The notes beneath the pieces are model-generated. The model did no database searches. It worked only from the letters and a program-made list of their open reading frames with translations, and was not told the DNA's origin. From NCBI GenBank assembly GCA_003508835.1, contig PUFA01000070.1, positions 6,820,001 to 6,884,000 on the forward strand: a DNA stretch of 64,000 nucleotides, read 5' to 3'. Positions 35,250 to 47,330 of this stretch are shown one piece after another. The stretch comes from Eonycteris spelaea. Its lineage: Eukaryota; Chordata; Mammalia; Chiroptera; Pteropodidae. Positions within the stretch are counted from its first letter, which is position 1. Each line of letters starts with the position of its first letter. The translations under genes and the position numbers were made by a program.

Positions 35250-36240
35250 CCAATGAACACCTATATTAAGAAAAAGAAGGATCTTAAATAAATAACTCAC
35301 ACCTCATGGAACTAGAAAAAGAACAAACAAAGACCAAAGTTAGCAGAAGGAAGGAAATAACAAAGGTCAGAGTGGAAATAAATGATATAGAGACTAAAAA
35401 GACCATAGATATGTCAATGAAACTAAGAGATGGTTTTTTGAAAAAAATAAACAGAATAGACAAACCGTTAGCTTAACTTACCAAGAAAAAAAAGAGGGCT
35501 CAAATAAATAAAATTAGAAATGAAAGAAGAGACATTGAAACTGACACACAAGTACAAAGGATCATGAGAGACTACTTTGAACAACTGCATGTCAACAAAT
35601 TAAAAAACCTAGAAAAATATAGATAAATTCCTATAAAGATACAATCTACCAAGACGGAATCATGAGGAAATAAAAAGTCTGAACAAAAAATTACTAGTAA
35701 AGAGTTGACTCAGTAATCAAAAACCTCTCAACACTCTAAAGTCCAGGATCAGATAGATAGCTTTACTGATGAATCTACCAAACATTTGAAAAAGATTTAA
35801 TACCAATGTTTCTCAAATTCTTTCAAAAAAATAGAAGAGGAGAGAGTACTTCCAAACTCATTTTACACAATCAGTATTTCCCTAATACCAAAACCAGACA
35901 AGGGTACTACAAGGAAAGAAAACACAGGTTTATATGTCTAACGAACATAGATGATCAATTCTCAACAAAATATTAGCAAACTGAATTCAACAGTACACTC
36001 AAAGGGTCATATACTATGATCAAGTGAGATTTATTTCAGGGATGCAAATATGATTCAACTTACATAAATACAATATACTGCACAAATAAACATGAGAATA
36101 TTCATAGAATCATTCATTATAATATTAATGGAAGAAAAGATTGATAATATTTAGCCATGGAATAAATACTATATAGCAGCAAAAATGAATGAACCAGAGC
36201 TATTTGTATGTGCACGGATGATTATTGAGTAAATATGAAC
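35250..36240 (+). mobile_element. L1 ORF2 fragment (reverse transcriptase region), sense
   Basis: Continuation of the L1 left at 34010. 'GAACTAGAAAAAGAACAAAC' and 'CAGAATAGACAAACCG' precede reverse-transcriptase-region sequence such as 'ATGAGAGACTACTTTGAACA', 'AAACCAGACAAGG' and 'CAACAAAATATTAGCAAAC'. It is broken by many stops. Confidence 0.75.
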
Positions 36241-36242
36241 AA

Positions 36243-36366
36243 GTATAGGCATACCTTGGAGACATTGCAGGATCAGTTCCAGACCACCACAATAAAGCAA
36301 GTATCACAGTTAAGCAAGTCATAATCTTTTTTGCTGGCAGAAGGACTTCCCTTCAATTGATAAAAC

Positions 36367-36397
<31 letters not shown>

Positions 36398-36470
36398 ACA
36401 ACATTGGTGAAGTAGAATAAAGCAAAGTACAATAAAATCAGGTCTGTGCAGAATAATATGTATAGTAAAA
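36243..36470. mobile_element. Tigger1-type element, internally deleted
   Basis: 'GGCATACCTTGGAGACATTG' and 'AGTTCCAGACCACCACAATA' mark one end, with 'AAGCAAAGTACAATAAAATC' at the other. In between is an (AAAAC)n run (36362-36396). The transposase is missing. Confidence 0.7.
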
Positions 36471-36719
36471 CACCATATAAATAAATATTTATTATGTTCT
36501 AAAAATAGAAAGAAATTGAAATTACAACCACTAAATCCAGAATAATAGTTAACTGTGTGTGAGGAGAATGGAAAAGGAAGTTGATATGATGAAGGAAAAG
36601 TACACTAAGACTTCAGCTATACTGGTTAAACACATGTGGGAAATAAATACTACATAATTTTTGTCTGCAAATTTTTGTCTAAATTATTTCACAAAAACAA
36701 TCTTAAGTACTCTTCTCGA

Positions 36720-36960
36720 AACAAAGTGAGATCCCGCCCCTCTGCAAAAAACTCAGTTGAAATTCAAACTGCTTCTCAATGACCATTATGTCCTACAAAT
36801 ATGGCTCATGCATTTTTCTCAAAAATCTTTTTCTATTAAATTCTTTTTTGCTTATTTTGTTTCAACAACACTAACCTTTTTATGGTTACATTTTCCAAAC
36901 ATATTCCAACCTCAGGGCCTTTAACTTGTATTACAGCTATCTATAATACTACTATCACAA
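36720..36960. repeat. Ancient interspersed repeat, unnamed
   Basis: 'TTGAAATTCAAACTGC', 'TATGTCCTACAA' and 'CCTCAGGGCCTTTAACTTG' follow the order seen in a common old mammalian repeat. The same family is suggested at 19300-19460. Confidence 0.4.
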
Positions 36961-37789
36961 GAATATTATAATATTATTATACATTAATTTATTGTCTGAG
37001 TATTTTAGAACAGTAGTGGGCATGGAAAGAACCACTTTCAGAAGGATCTTCACTTCCAGGGTAAATCAGACTTCCCATATTTTAAGGTCTGGGTCTTCCT
37101 TACTGTCAAGAAGGGTTAACTCCCCCTATAGACAACTTATTGAAGTTGAGAGAAGGGGGCAGAATGAACTCTGTGTTTCAGAGGCTGAAAAGACAGCAGG
37201 TCCTTGGGTGGTATCCCTGGGTAAGGAAAACAGTGGTTGAAGTTTTTATTAGACCCCACTTGTTCTAGGCAGAGAATTTCTTGGGCAGCGAGACTTCAGA
37301 GGACAATGACTGCTGGGAGCGTGCACTTAGAGGATGAAGCATTACGGATTAGTGCAGAGTTCAGCTGAGTTGAACAGAATATAAAAGGAGAGCATGTATT
37401 TTTTCAAGTACCCTCCAGAGGAGGACCCCTTAGAATGAAGCTGAGGAAAGTATGTACTGCAGTGCAAACAGCATCGTTAGAGAAATGGCAGAAGACCGGT
37501 TTTCCATCACAGGGTTGTGTAGCAGCAAGGAGCAAAGGCAGGTTTGGCAGATGTGGGTTGGTACACTCAAATATTCCTCACTGCTTCAGTGAGGAAGTCT
37601 ATTCAGCATCCATTTTTTATTAGATAAGTCCCTGAGGTAATTGAAGGAACAAAGGGAGGATGCTAGCTTTGTTACTGGCCTTTCCTCTAGAAAAGAGTAT
37701 GGTATTCAAGCTGGTTCTAATCAAAGGTGGACAATAAAATTTATGAGTCCTTTCACCTCACATGAAGAGTAAATGCAAATAACCAGCTA
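36961..37789. other. Unclassified G+C-richer block
   Basis: Richer in G+C than its surroundings, with two short open frames (36992-37240 and 37435-37623) and a TATA-like 'ATATAAAAGGAG' near 37379. Lying next to an LTR, it might be provirus body, but no retroviral motif is readable. No function is assigned. Confidence 0.35.
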
Positions 37790-38255
37790 GTAGAAACTCT
37801 TTGCTGGAGGAGGTCACCTAGAGACATGACCACCAGTTGACCCGCAAGCTGGACCTAGGCAATTGGAGGCCCTTCACCCCCTTTCCTGTCTTTGAAGTAT
37901 ATGTTTCGTCCACTAATCTCACAGTGGGAGCTGTTTCCAATGACACATCTTTCCGCAACACACCTTTCAGAGGATAAGGTGTTGTTGAGACCATCTGGAC
38001 AGTGCACATGACTAAACTCAGTTGAGGTTCTATATAAATGTTTACGATTCTGGCAGGTGGGTTGCGGAGACACTAGTTCTTGTGTGGTCACCCAAGACAA
38101 GCCTTGGAAGTAAGTTTCTTTGCTTATTAAAACTTCCACCTACCAATCTGGAGTGGTCTACCTCTTTCTTCCGTCTCTCCTTGACCTCCGCATCTAAAGG
38201 CCAGTTTCAGATTTCACCTGGGAGGCTCCTGAGGTTTTGAACCATCACACCTACA
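37790..38255 (+). repeat. LTR, sense, ERV1-like
   Basis: A TATA-like 'TATATAAATG' lies at about 38031 and a poly(A)-like 'TATTAAAA' at about 38125, followed by a C-rich U5 ('TCTTCCGTCTCTCCTTGACC'). The end is near 'TGAACCATCACA'. The exact start is not resolved, and no target duplication was found. Confidence 0.55.
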
Positions 38256-39289
38256 ATCCAGCAGGGCCATAGAACCCATTATTATTAGCATATACTTAAA
38301 GCAATTTTCCTCTTTGCCTTTGTTATCATTTCTACATCATACTAGTAGATTTGCATTGGGTGAAGAGAGTATTTTAATCATTGTTAAGAATTTGTGCTGT
38401 TAGCAGCTCAGAGGTCACACAGAACCTTGATTTCCATTAATGAGAACATGAATACCTACTATTTTGATACTGTCAGGTGTCAGCAAATGATTAGCTTCTC
38501 CTGCTGATAAACAGCAATACCTTTTTGTAGGACTATTATTATCTTATCAAAAGTCAAAGATTCATGAATGAAGCAATAAAAATATTAAATATGTTGTTAT
38601 ACGACTTGATAAACTTCATAATCCTTGCTAAATGATAAGTATTTTGTGGTCTACTTGTTAATAAACATGATGCAAATTTAGATGAAAAGCATGTATAGGG
38701 CTTTTGGAATAATTTGCATTTGAATTGAAATATGTGCACTTTAAAAGCTAGAACAATGGACAAAAGTCAGTTTCCTCCAGGGTAGAAAAAAAAAAAAAAG
38801 ATAGAATATTGCTTACCAAGAAGGTATCAGAATGAACAGATGATAGTTAAAGATCTAGCTCACTGATTCCAAGCACTATTTTAGAAGTCTCTCTTCTGTA
38901 CATTCCCCATAGCATTATCAGTATTCAAGCTTTTTCACAAACTACACATGTGTGGCTATGGAAAGGCTAAAGTAATTTGATGTCCTTCTGTTTTGCATTT
39001 AGGTTTGAAATGAATGGGGATATGGAAATTTTATAGCAGTAAAGACAATTTGCTGATTGTATCATACCCATCTTGATCAGTTTGAATCTTGATATTAATA
39101 CTTTCAGCTTATTTTAAGATATAGAGCAAGTTCATCAGAAGATATGGTATAAAAGATATACATCTTGTATTTAAGTAACAGTAGAAATGACGATCTGACT
39201 CCAAGTTCACCCTTTTTAAAGAATCATGTGGCTCCATCTATAGTTTCTCTATATATACACTTTATATTGTAGTAGTAGTAGTATTTTTT
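38256..39289. other. Unique sequence, no gene
   Basis: No repeat is recognised over about 1 kb. The stretch at 38390-38560 is rich in ATTA/TAAT-type motifs and is discussed as a possible conserved non-coding element. Confidence 0.35.
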
Positions 39290-39780
39290 GAACTGGACTA
39301 TTTATTTCAGAAAGTTGACCAAAGTTCCAATTGAGTGGCCCCAGCTGAATTTGTGCTAGGGCCCTCTGAGCAGGACTGAGCAGGTGACATAGAAAAAAGG
39401 CTAGAAGGGTATATCTGGACTCAGGGTCTCAGAACTGCCAGCTGATGTTGGAGTTTGGCTGCAGGTAAGGCCTGTGCCAACTGGCTCCACATCATTTCCT
39501 CCATATGCCGTCCTCTGTCATCATGGAGAATCTCTGGAACCACCAATTGTCGAAAACAGACACTATCAAATCATCTAGTAAGAATTCTGTCTCCTTCTCC
39601 AAGTCCGTGTGGGGTCAGCCTGGAGCTGAACCTAGCTTCTGCATTGTAGGTTCTTCCCCATTCGTCAGTCACAAAAATATTGTTAATAGGTAGGAGCCGT
39701 CCACCTGTTTCCACCACTTCCATCACTTGCCACCTATTTGACCAATAGCCTTGAAATATTATACACCCAGCCAGCTCTTG
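39290..39780. other. Unclassified G+C-richer block
   Basis: Two overlapping open frames (39455-39649 and 39505-39693). The latter is serine-rich. No family is recognised, and stops lie on either side. It could be a degraded processed pseudogene or old LTR sequence. Confidence 0.3.
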
Positions 39781-39836
39781 AGATGAGGAAAGAAATCTCA
39801 GTGTCCTTGGATTTCACTTTATAGTATTTATTTTGG

Positions 39837-39839
<3 letters not shown>

Positions 39840-39871
<32 letters not shown>
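39840..39871. repeat. (AG)n microsatellite
   Basis: About 15 uninterrupted units. Confidence 0.95.
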
Positions 39872-39874
<3 letters not shown>

Positions 39875-41414
39875 TTATAATTTTTATGAGATGCATAATA
39901 ATGTTCCCATAACAGCAACAAATAAATAAGGTAAAAGTCAATTTGTAAACATATAGTCAGCAACAAGATAAAAGGATTGTGGTGATTACATGATTTGTTA
40001 TATACAGTACAGAAACAAAAAGGACCAGAGCAAAAGTCGAATTGTAACTCCTCTTCTGCACCTAGGAAAAATTATGCTTCTGAGCTGTCATTTGTAATTC
40101 AGGTTGGCACCAATCAAATTGGAAGGACATGAATTATACATCACCATTTCTGAGCAATAACTGAGTATTCAGTTTCCAGTTTGCTCAAATAAATTGTCTA
40201 ATTCTTTGTCCCTTCCTACTAATATCTCCAATCTCTTAGTTTGTATTTCCATCTACTAAGAGAGCAAGGAAAGGTGGGCACTAAGGTTGCATCTCCCAAC
40301 CCCAGAATAAGTTGTTCTCCCATGTTCTCACTTTTTCCCTTTTTTTTACAGATTTAACTTTGTCATTCTTTTTTTTTTTTTATTGTAGGGTTCTTCCCAC
40401 TTTAGGTATATGGTAAATAATAACTCCTCAATTTTACTAACACTCCTTCTGGAAGAGGCTAGTATATTTATAATAAGATATGGTACGAGAGAGAAAAGTA
40501 TCTAGTTTTAGCTGAGTGTCCTAAGGGTCCATTGATACTTAGCACCTGTTAAATAAATTGCCTCACTCAGTGATGGGCATTGTGTAATACAGGATTAATT
40601 AATTTACAGCTGGACTAGGAAAACTCTATGCTTATGTCTATGGATGTCTGGAAATCTGGAATTGATCCTTGGCCAAGATAAGAATGAGGATGAACAATAT
40701 TAGTAATTTGTAATGTGATGAAATGTGATGTTAAAAGTTCAAACTTCTCTGGAAGAACTTGGGGCAAGCTTGTCTACATTGTTTAGAAATGTTTATATTG
40801 ATGTTTTAAGCCTGTTTTAATTGATTATACAGCCTAGCTTTACTTACATGAATTGTTGGTTATGAAAGACCCCACTCTAAACTTTTGCCTGGACTCCCTT
40901 GAAATCAAGATACTTTGTTTATATCTTTGTGGTTTACATCTGGCAACAAAGTACATTCCATGTGGCTGAGAAAGGATTCTGAGGGCTGGAACTCCTTGAT
41001 AATTGCCTTTATTTTCTGTCTTCTGTTGTACTATATCCTTTATTTTCAGCAACTTATGTGAGTACACCTTAAGGATCTGTGCATCTTTCAATTATTGGGT
41101 CCTGTGTAATCAATGCAGGCACACACTGTGCAGGGTTCTTTTAAGGAAAGAAAAAAAATGCCCATAAAACTACTTTTCTAATCACTGCCACTTGAAATAG
41201 TCACTTGTGTATAAACACTGGCATCAAATTATTTTATTCACTAAGAAAACAATGATATCATTTAGACTATATTTACCTCTCACTTTGCTTTTTTTGTTGT
41301 TGTTATTTGCAATGTGATAATTATATAATAATTTTTTTTAAATTAGAAACACACACATGAATGACAGTATATATATATTAAAATAATGTGAGTATAGGTA
41401 TATATAATGTGCAA
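39872..41414. other. No recognised feature
   Basis: AT-rich unique sequence. A T-run lies at 40370-40381. Confidence 0.4.
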
Positions 41415-41605
41415 CATAGTAGTTTCTGGGGTCAGAATCCTAGTTCTAATATTTACAGTTTGTGAAATCTTGGTCACTTTGTGTTGGCTATCTGCCTCAG
41501 TTTCTGCATCTGAAAATGTGGATAGTAGTAATAGTAGATTAAATCAGTCCATGCATGTCTCATAGTCAGTGGTCAGTTAGTGTTAGCTATTATTATTATT
41601 GATTC
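41415..41605 (+). mobile_element. MIR SINE, sense
   Basis: 'GGGGTCAGAATCCTAGTTC', 'TGCCTCAGTTTCTGCATCTG' and 'GTTAGTGTTAGCTATTATTA' follow the MIR order from core to tail. Confidence 0.8.
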
Positions 41606-42089
41606 TACTATTATGTTTATAGAAAGTATCAAATGGACATAAGTGTGCTGAAAAGGAATTCAAACTATTCTTCATACTTGGCACATTAGAAGTAAGGTTT
41701 AGAATGGCATAACTCACTTTTTAATATTTGTTATCGACAATTTTATTATTAAAATAATATTAGCACAAAAGTAAGCATGTGAATATGTTCTTTAATCATG
41801 AGTCTCCTTATTCCTAGATCATGTGGAATTCTATTTTTTGAAGAATGTTGTTCACTCTAAAGTATTGCACAAAGGTTAGGGTTACTATTAATTTGAGTCT
41901 AGTTATAGGTTTCAGCGTAAAATGAGCTTCTAGGAAGACCTAGTACCTTCCATAGCACATCATTTGAGCATAGATGTGTGACTAGGTGACTGGTACTGAA
42001 ACTACTGCAACGTGATAATCTCTGAGACGGAACTGCTTCAACACCTTGATGTTTCGATTTCTTGATAAATCAATCCCCAGGGTTCAGTT
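41606..42089. other. No recognised feature
   Basis: AT-rich, not assignable. Confidence 0.4.
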
Positions 42090-42390
42090 CATTCACAGTG
42101 TGAGGCTACTTACCTGGTCAAAGTACATCACTTTTGTCCTCCAGTTTTCATATTGGCTTCCTGTCAGGGTTTGCATTGATTTTAAAGTTTTATAGTTGAC
42201 GTTTAAAGCACTAAATGGCCTGATACCTGCTTATATTAATGATTTGCTTATCCCCACAGGACAAGAATAAAATTTGAGATCTTCTTCTGCTAGCTGGTTG
42301 TCAGTCTTAAATGTCACCTTGAGATTCAGAGTGCAAAGGCTTTTTGTCTTTTGCTCATGTTCTTTTTGAGATCAGATAAGACATTAGAAA
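42090..42390. repeat. Possible very old LINE (CR1/L3-like) 3' region
   Basis: 'ATTGGCTTCCTGTCAGGG', 'TTTAAAGCACTAAATGGCC' and 'CTTTTTGTCTTTTGCTC' occur in the order and spacing of the 3' coding end of CR1/L3-like elements found across amniotes. It is strongly diverged. Confidence 0.35.
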
Positions 42391-45300
42391 GAACTTTTCT
42401 AAAGGTCAGTGGGGCATCATGGGAAAATATATCAAGACCTTTGGTTTATCAAATTAATGTATGTTTTCAAATTCTCAAATAAGATTTGTAACAGACCAAA
42501 CTTCCCAGAAATGTTACAATGAAATATTAAATCTGTGAAATGGGGAAATTATTAAAATAGTTTTTATATTATTGTTTAAACTTAGAAAATAATTGCAATA
42601 CTATTGATAGAATTTTTTACTGTTCTCACCTATGACAGTAAAACTTGTAATTTTATTTTTAAAGTGAGTCTCTCAAGGTGCAATTTCTTAAATATCCTAA
42701 AATGTTTGTAAATTTAATGAATGGTAAATTTCTTTAATATATTTTGTAATCTATCACGAATAACCTTTTTAGATTTAGAGTAAATTATGAAGACTGGGTT
42801 ATGCTTATGTGTTTGTGTTAGATAGCTTTGGTTAATGACATATGATTTATGCCAAGAGTAATTAGTTGGCTTTGCGGGAAGAAAATAACAGTTTCATGTG
42901 AGTGTCAAGTGTTGAAACAGAAAATTAACTCTCTATGACTGCAATAGTCTATAAAAGGAGTTTTAATTCATAATATAGGTAGACCAATTTTATGTCTTAG
43001 TATAATATGTAAAAGAAGTCTTTATCTATCATGTACCTATCTATTTATCTACCTATTTGTTTTGTATTTCTGTCCACTTCCTTGTCTGTCATTTGCCATA
43101 TTGATATTTGATACTTATAATTTACTATATATCTAATTCTCTGCGTATAAGATAAATTACAAGAAAGCATCTTGAAAGCTGAGTGCTAGATGCATGTGAC
43201 ATATCATTCTATGAGGGAATGTTTTGCCTATGAAAATGACCTGACTGATTTCAGAAAGCATCCTTTGTATTCTGTCATTTTACTTACATTCTATCTTTCT
43301 TCTTATAGCTATATAATGCTATTCCTTCTTGTAAATCTGACAAAAGGAAAACTTTTAAAGTTTAATAACATGGTGAAAATGAAACAAAATATCCTTCCTA
43401 TGATATTTTAGGTGAAGTGTCTTGGTGATAGCTCAAATCAAACCATGAAAGGTGACAGATGAACTGTTCATTAGGGTTAAAAGAGGTTTTAAACTGTATA
43501 TAACCATAAGCTCCTGAATAATAATTTTTTATTATTTAGGATTCAATTTCTATTTTTTTATAATATGAATGTTTGTAAAAGGATAGGTTAGCCATTTTTA
43601 AAACATAATTCATGGTTCAACAGTATATGAGGAAAGTTCTACACTATATGAGAAAAATGTTAAAATATCTGATACTTTGGAACTCATTATCACTGCAAAA
43701 TTAATAATAAATCCATTTCATGATATAATATATAAACTATAAATGTGTAATGTTGTTGATGTTAACTTCATAATGATATTGACAGTGTTATAACTGAATC
43801 CCTAAGCAGAAGAAATAAAGAAAATTAGATTTTTATCAGGTGCTTTCTAACTTTAAAATGCAATCTATGGGCTCAGCTATACAATTAACTTTTCAAAAAT
43901 ACTGTTAAGTATACGACTTAAATAATCAAACACATTACAAATATTAATGAACATATTTTAGCTTTTGGTTTCCTGTAATTATTCAGTTTTACTCCCTCAA
44001 CATTCTTATATGGTCCATCCTTTGAAGTCATCTTCTTTTTATATATTCTAAAATTGTTTTTATTGTGTTTGTGATTGGATTCATTTGTATATTGAGTTTG
44101 CAATCATACTTATTAGATTATTATTAGTTTAAACCATGCAAAGTTGTAGATATTTATAGTTTTTGCCCTACAAATATATTAGCTTGAGGAGTTTTTTTTT
44201 TTTTTTAAACAATTGTGTACCAGAAGAACAAACAAAAGAAAAGACTTTAACCTTCACAGATAACTAACCTTTTAAAAACTATTTACTTTCTTATATTAAA
44301 ATTATGTATTACATAATATGTAATAAAGAAAATTTATTTACAGAGAAATGCATTAAAATATATAATTAATTTATACTGCATTATTATTTATAATTGTAAT
44401 ATATAATTTGTTCTTCATGAATGTGCAGTACTCTTTTTCTAAGGTTAACATTTTGTCCAAAGACTTTTCATAATAGCATGATTTTGAATCAATACTTTTT
44501 AGAACACCTAAGCAATTTAAATCTCAGAACTGAGACTTCCTCTAGTTTGTATAGTATACTGTAAGATCCTGCAGTAAAAACAGATTTCACAGTTTCCCAT
44601 CTTAATTTCTGACTGACAAAGTTTATGTGTTTGCTGTTAATATATTAGAATGTTCCAGTTTAGCTCATACCATTAATTCCCAAAACTCTTTAGTCATTAA
44701 TTTCTTTCTTTTGAAACTCATGTGTCTTGGGAATTATCTAGATATATAGTTTCTATTTGGAAAATTCTTCAGGCTTCCATAACTGCAGCTACACAATTTT
44801 CAAGTTTTCCATAGCAATAGGAACACTTTATTTTTTCTAATATATCATTGAGTGATTAGATTGGGTCTTATAGGTATTAAGAACCTTAAATCTATTTGGT
44901 TCTTAAATAGAAACTCTCGATTGAAACAAATAATAAGTTTATTGTAAAAATAAATGTGTAACTCATTTTACTAAAGATTTAGATTAAAATGTGTACTCAT
45001 TTATTGCTATTTCTAAAGCAAAGTATACAACTCTGAGAACAATATGTCATCCCAGAGACTGGTAAGCTCATACTTTTATAATGTAAGAGAGGGAGGGGCT
45101 ACTTCTGTTAATTTTATGTATTGATTTTTGTCTTCATTTTTTAAAAATTTTGTCTCATTGATGCTTGTGATAATTGAAATAATTGTTATATCATGTCCTA
45201 ATAATCATACCAAGTATATACTGAAAGTCCAGTTATTGATATTTTGGCTTTATTTGGCTTATTCTGACTCACAGATTCTCCTGAAAGATTAGAAAAGTTC

Positions 45301-45664
45301 ACCCTGTACAGTCCCCAGCCTCACTTTAATACCCAAGTTTCTGCTCTACTGGTTTTAATGTTAGAAGATAGTTTTAAATAAGGGTTTTAAATAATTTTGT
45401 CAACACTGATGAAAAAGCTCTGAATTGCATACAGTTCTTTTTAAGCTTTAAAAAAGTAGATTATTATGTTGAAACAAACAAACAAACAAAAATATCCTAA
45501 GAGTTAGTTTACAGAAAATGTGAATGACTCTACCCTGTAGGATACTCAATGACAAACCCTGTCTGTGCCTTCCTATCTCATCTTTCTCTTCTTCTCTTTC
45601 TCCTTATTCTTCTCCTCTTCCTTTTTCTTCTCTCCCTCCTTTTTTCCCTTCCAATCACCAATTG
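42391..45664. other. AT-rich unique sequence, no gene
   Basis: Over 3 kb without a repeat I can name beyond short simple runs, for example T-runs near 44190 and (AAAC)n at 45474-45490. Short open frames here have no family signature. Confidence 0.45.
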
Positions 45665-45988
45665 TCTTGTCTGTTTGGGCTTCTATGACAAAAAAATGTC
45701 AGACTGGGTAGCTTAAACAACAATTTATTTCTCAAAGTTCTGGAGGCTGAGATGTCCAAGGTCAAAGAGCCAGCAGATTTGGTATCTTGTTAGAGTCCAC
45801 TTTCTGAATTATAGACAGCTGTCTTCTTGCTGTGTCCTTTCAAGGTAGAAGAGAGAAGAGAGCTTCCTGGGATCTTTTTTTTAAAGAGCATTAATCCCAT
45901 TCATGATGGGTCCACCCTCATGACCTAATCACCACCCAAAATCCTATGAATCTTGAGGGAAATATAAGCATTCAGACCATTACACCAA
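45665..45988 (-). repeat. MaLR (MLT1/MST-type) LTR, antisense
   Basis: 'CAGACTGGGTAGCTTAAACAA', 'TCAAAGTTCTGGAGGCTGAG', 'CTTCTTGCTGTGTCC' and 'CACCCTCATGACCTAATCAC' are the usual landmarks of these LTRs in reverse, in order. Confidence 0.8.
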
Positions 45989-46984
45989 TTAAATTCAATT
46001 TAAATTCACTGAATTTTATTCAGCTCTAAGCACTAGTCTCAAACTGGAGACAGGTTTGGAAGAATCTGGTCCTAGATCTTATTGAACATGTAGTGCTATA
46101 ATATTGAGAGGTGAAAACTTCTTGAAACAGAGGAAGAAGTAACTAAATCAATCTGGAGAATTAAGAATTAACCAGAGGTGCATGTCAGATGAACTTCGAA
46201 ATATGTCATATTTTGCAACATGGAATGGGGGAGGAGGGAAGTGGTTTCCAGGAAAGGTGATGCCATGTGTAAAAGCACAGAAGCATGAAAGATCATGGTC
46301 CATTAAAGAAACAAAAGACATTGTGTTGGAAAGGCAGATGATGACTTAATCTGGAATTAGAGGTGGAGCCATCTTGGGTCATGGGTGATTTATTTAATGT
46401 CTACCTGAAGTGCTTTTGGTTTTCTGATTGACCATGACTCTCATTATCATTATATCAATGGGATTTTACCCTATCTTAATGTATGAGTAATACCCAAAGG
46501 AGACTATTGCAGTAGGCCCCTATGGAAACTAATGACTATATCGCTACTTGTAACTCTATTTATGGGGAAGAGGTTAATGCTATATCACTTAAATGTCCCA
46601 AGTTAGGGAAATTGTGAAGTTAATCATGGTACATAAAACAGTTATAAAGTAATTGTAAAAGAATGATTGTGACATTGAGGAAAATGGCAATATCATACCA
46701 CATTTCTCACTCACATAACTCATAAATAAATGGTACACACACATATGTGCTTTGCAACTAAACCTGTATTAAAATCCTGGCTTAGCCATTTACTAGCAAT
46801 CATACTGAAAACTCTATTAATAAACATTCTGCCTTGTGGATATCATATTCTAGCAGTAAATAACAAATAAATGAACTAGCATAAACATAATATGTCATGT
46901 AAAAAATAAAATGGTAAGAAATAAGGAGTAAGAAAGGTTATAGTATACAGTGGGTGCTTTTTAATAGTTTTCAAAAAAAAAAAG
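45989..46984. other. No gene recognised
   Basis: A short MIR-like piece lies near 46745-46805 ('AAAATCCTGGCTTAGCCATT'). The rest is not assignable. Confidence 0.4.
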
Positions 46985-47330
46985 ACCTTGTAGTAATTGT
47001 GTCATTTGAGCGTTGTCCAAAGGAAGTAAGGACATGAGTCAATAGATATTTGAGTGAAGAGAGTTCCAGGGAAGGAACAGCAAATACAAAGACTGAGGGA
47101 GTGGTGAATCTGTTGTACTTGAGATAAAGAAGGATCCTCATGTGGTTGAAGTAAAGGAGTAAGAGAGTAAAAAATAAGGTTAAAAAGATCATCTAGGACT
47201 TTATAGGCCATTTTAAGAACTTCGTATCTAACCTGACTGTTGAGCAGACATTTTGGCAGATAATGAAAATACAGTGATGAGTAAGACTTTTGTTCCTAAT
47301 GTCAGTGAGTTTAAAGCCAAAGAATGAAGT
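46985..47330. repeat. Ancient interspersed repeat, unnamed
   Basis: 'GAGAGTTCCAGGGAAGG', 'ACAGCAAATACAAAGACTGAG' and 'GACTTTATAGGCCATTTTAAG' resemble an old mammalian repeat that also appears at 52250-52470, 54420-55400 and 57530-58010. Confidence 0.45.

Noticed and set aside
37790..38255. CCACC/TATA-like signals read as a host promoter
   Set aside because: The order of TATA-like box, poly(A) signal and C-rich tail fits an LTR better, and no exon follows.
10253..39871. Microsatellites considered as a CRISPR-like or satellite array
   Set aside because: They are simple di- to pentanucleotide runs with no repeat-spacer structure.
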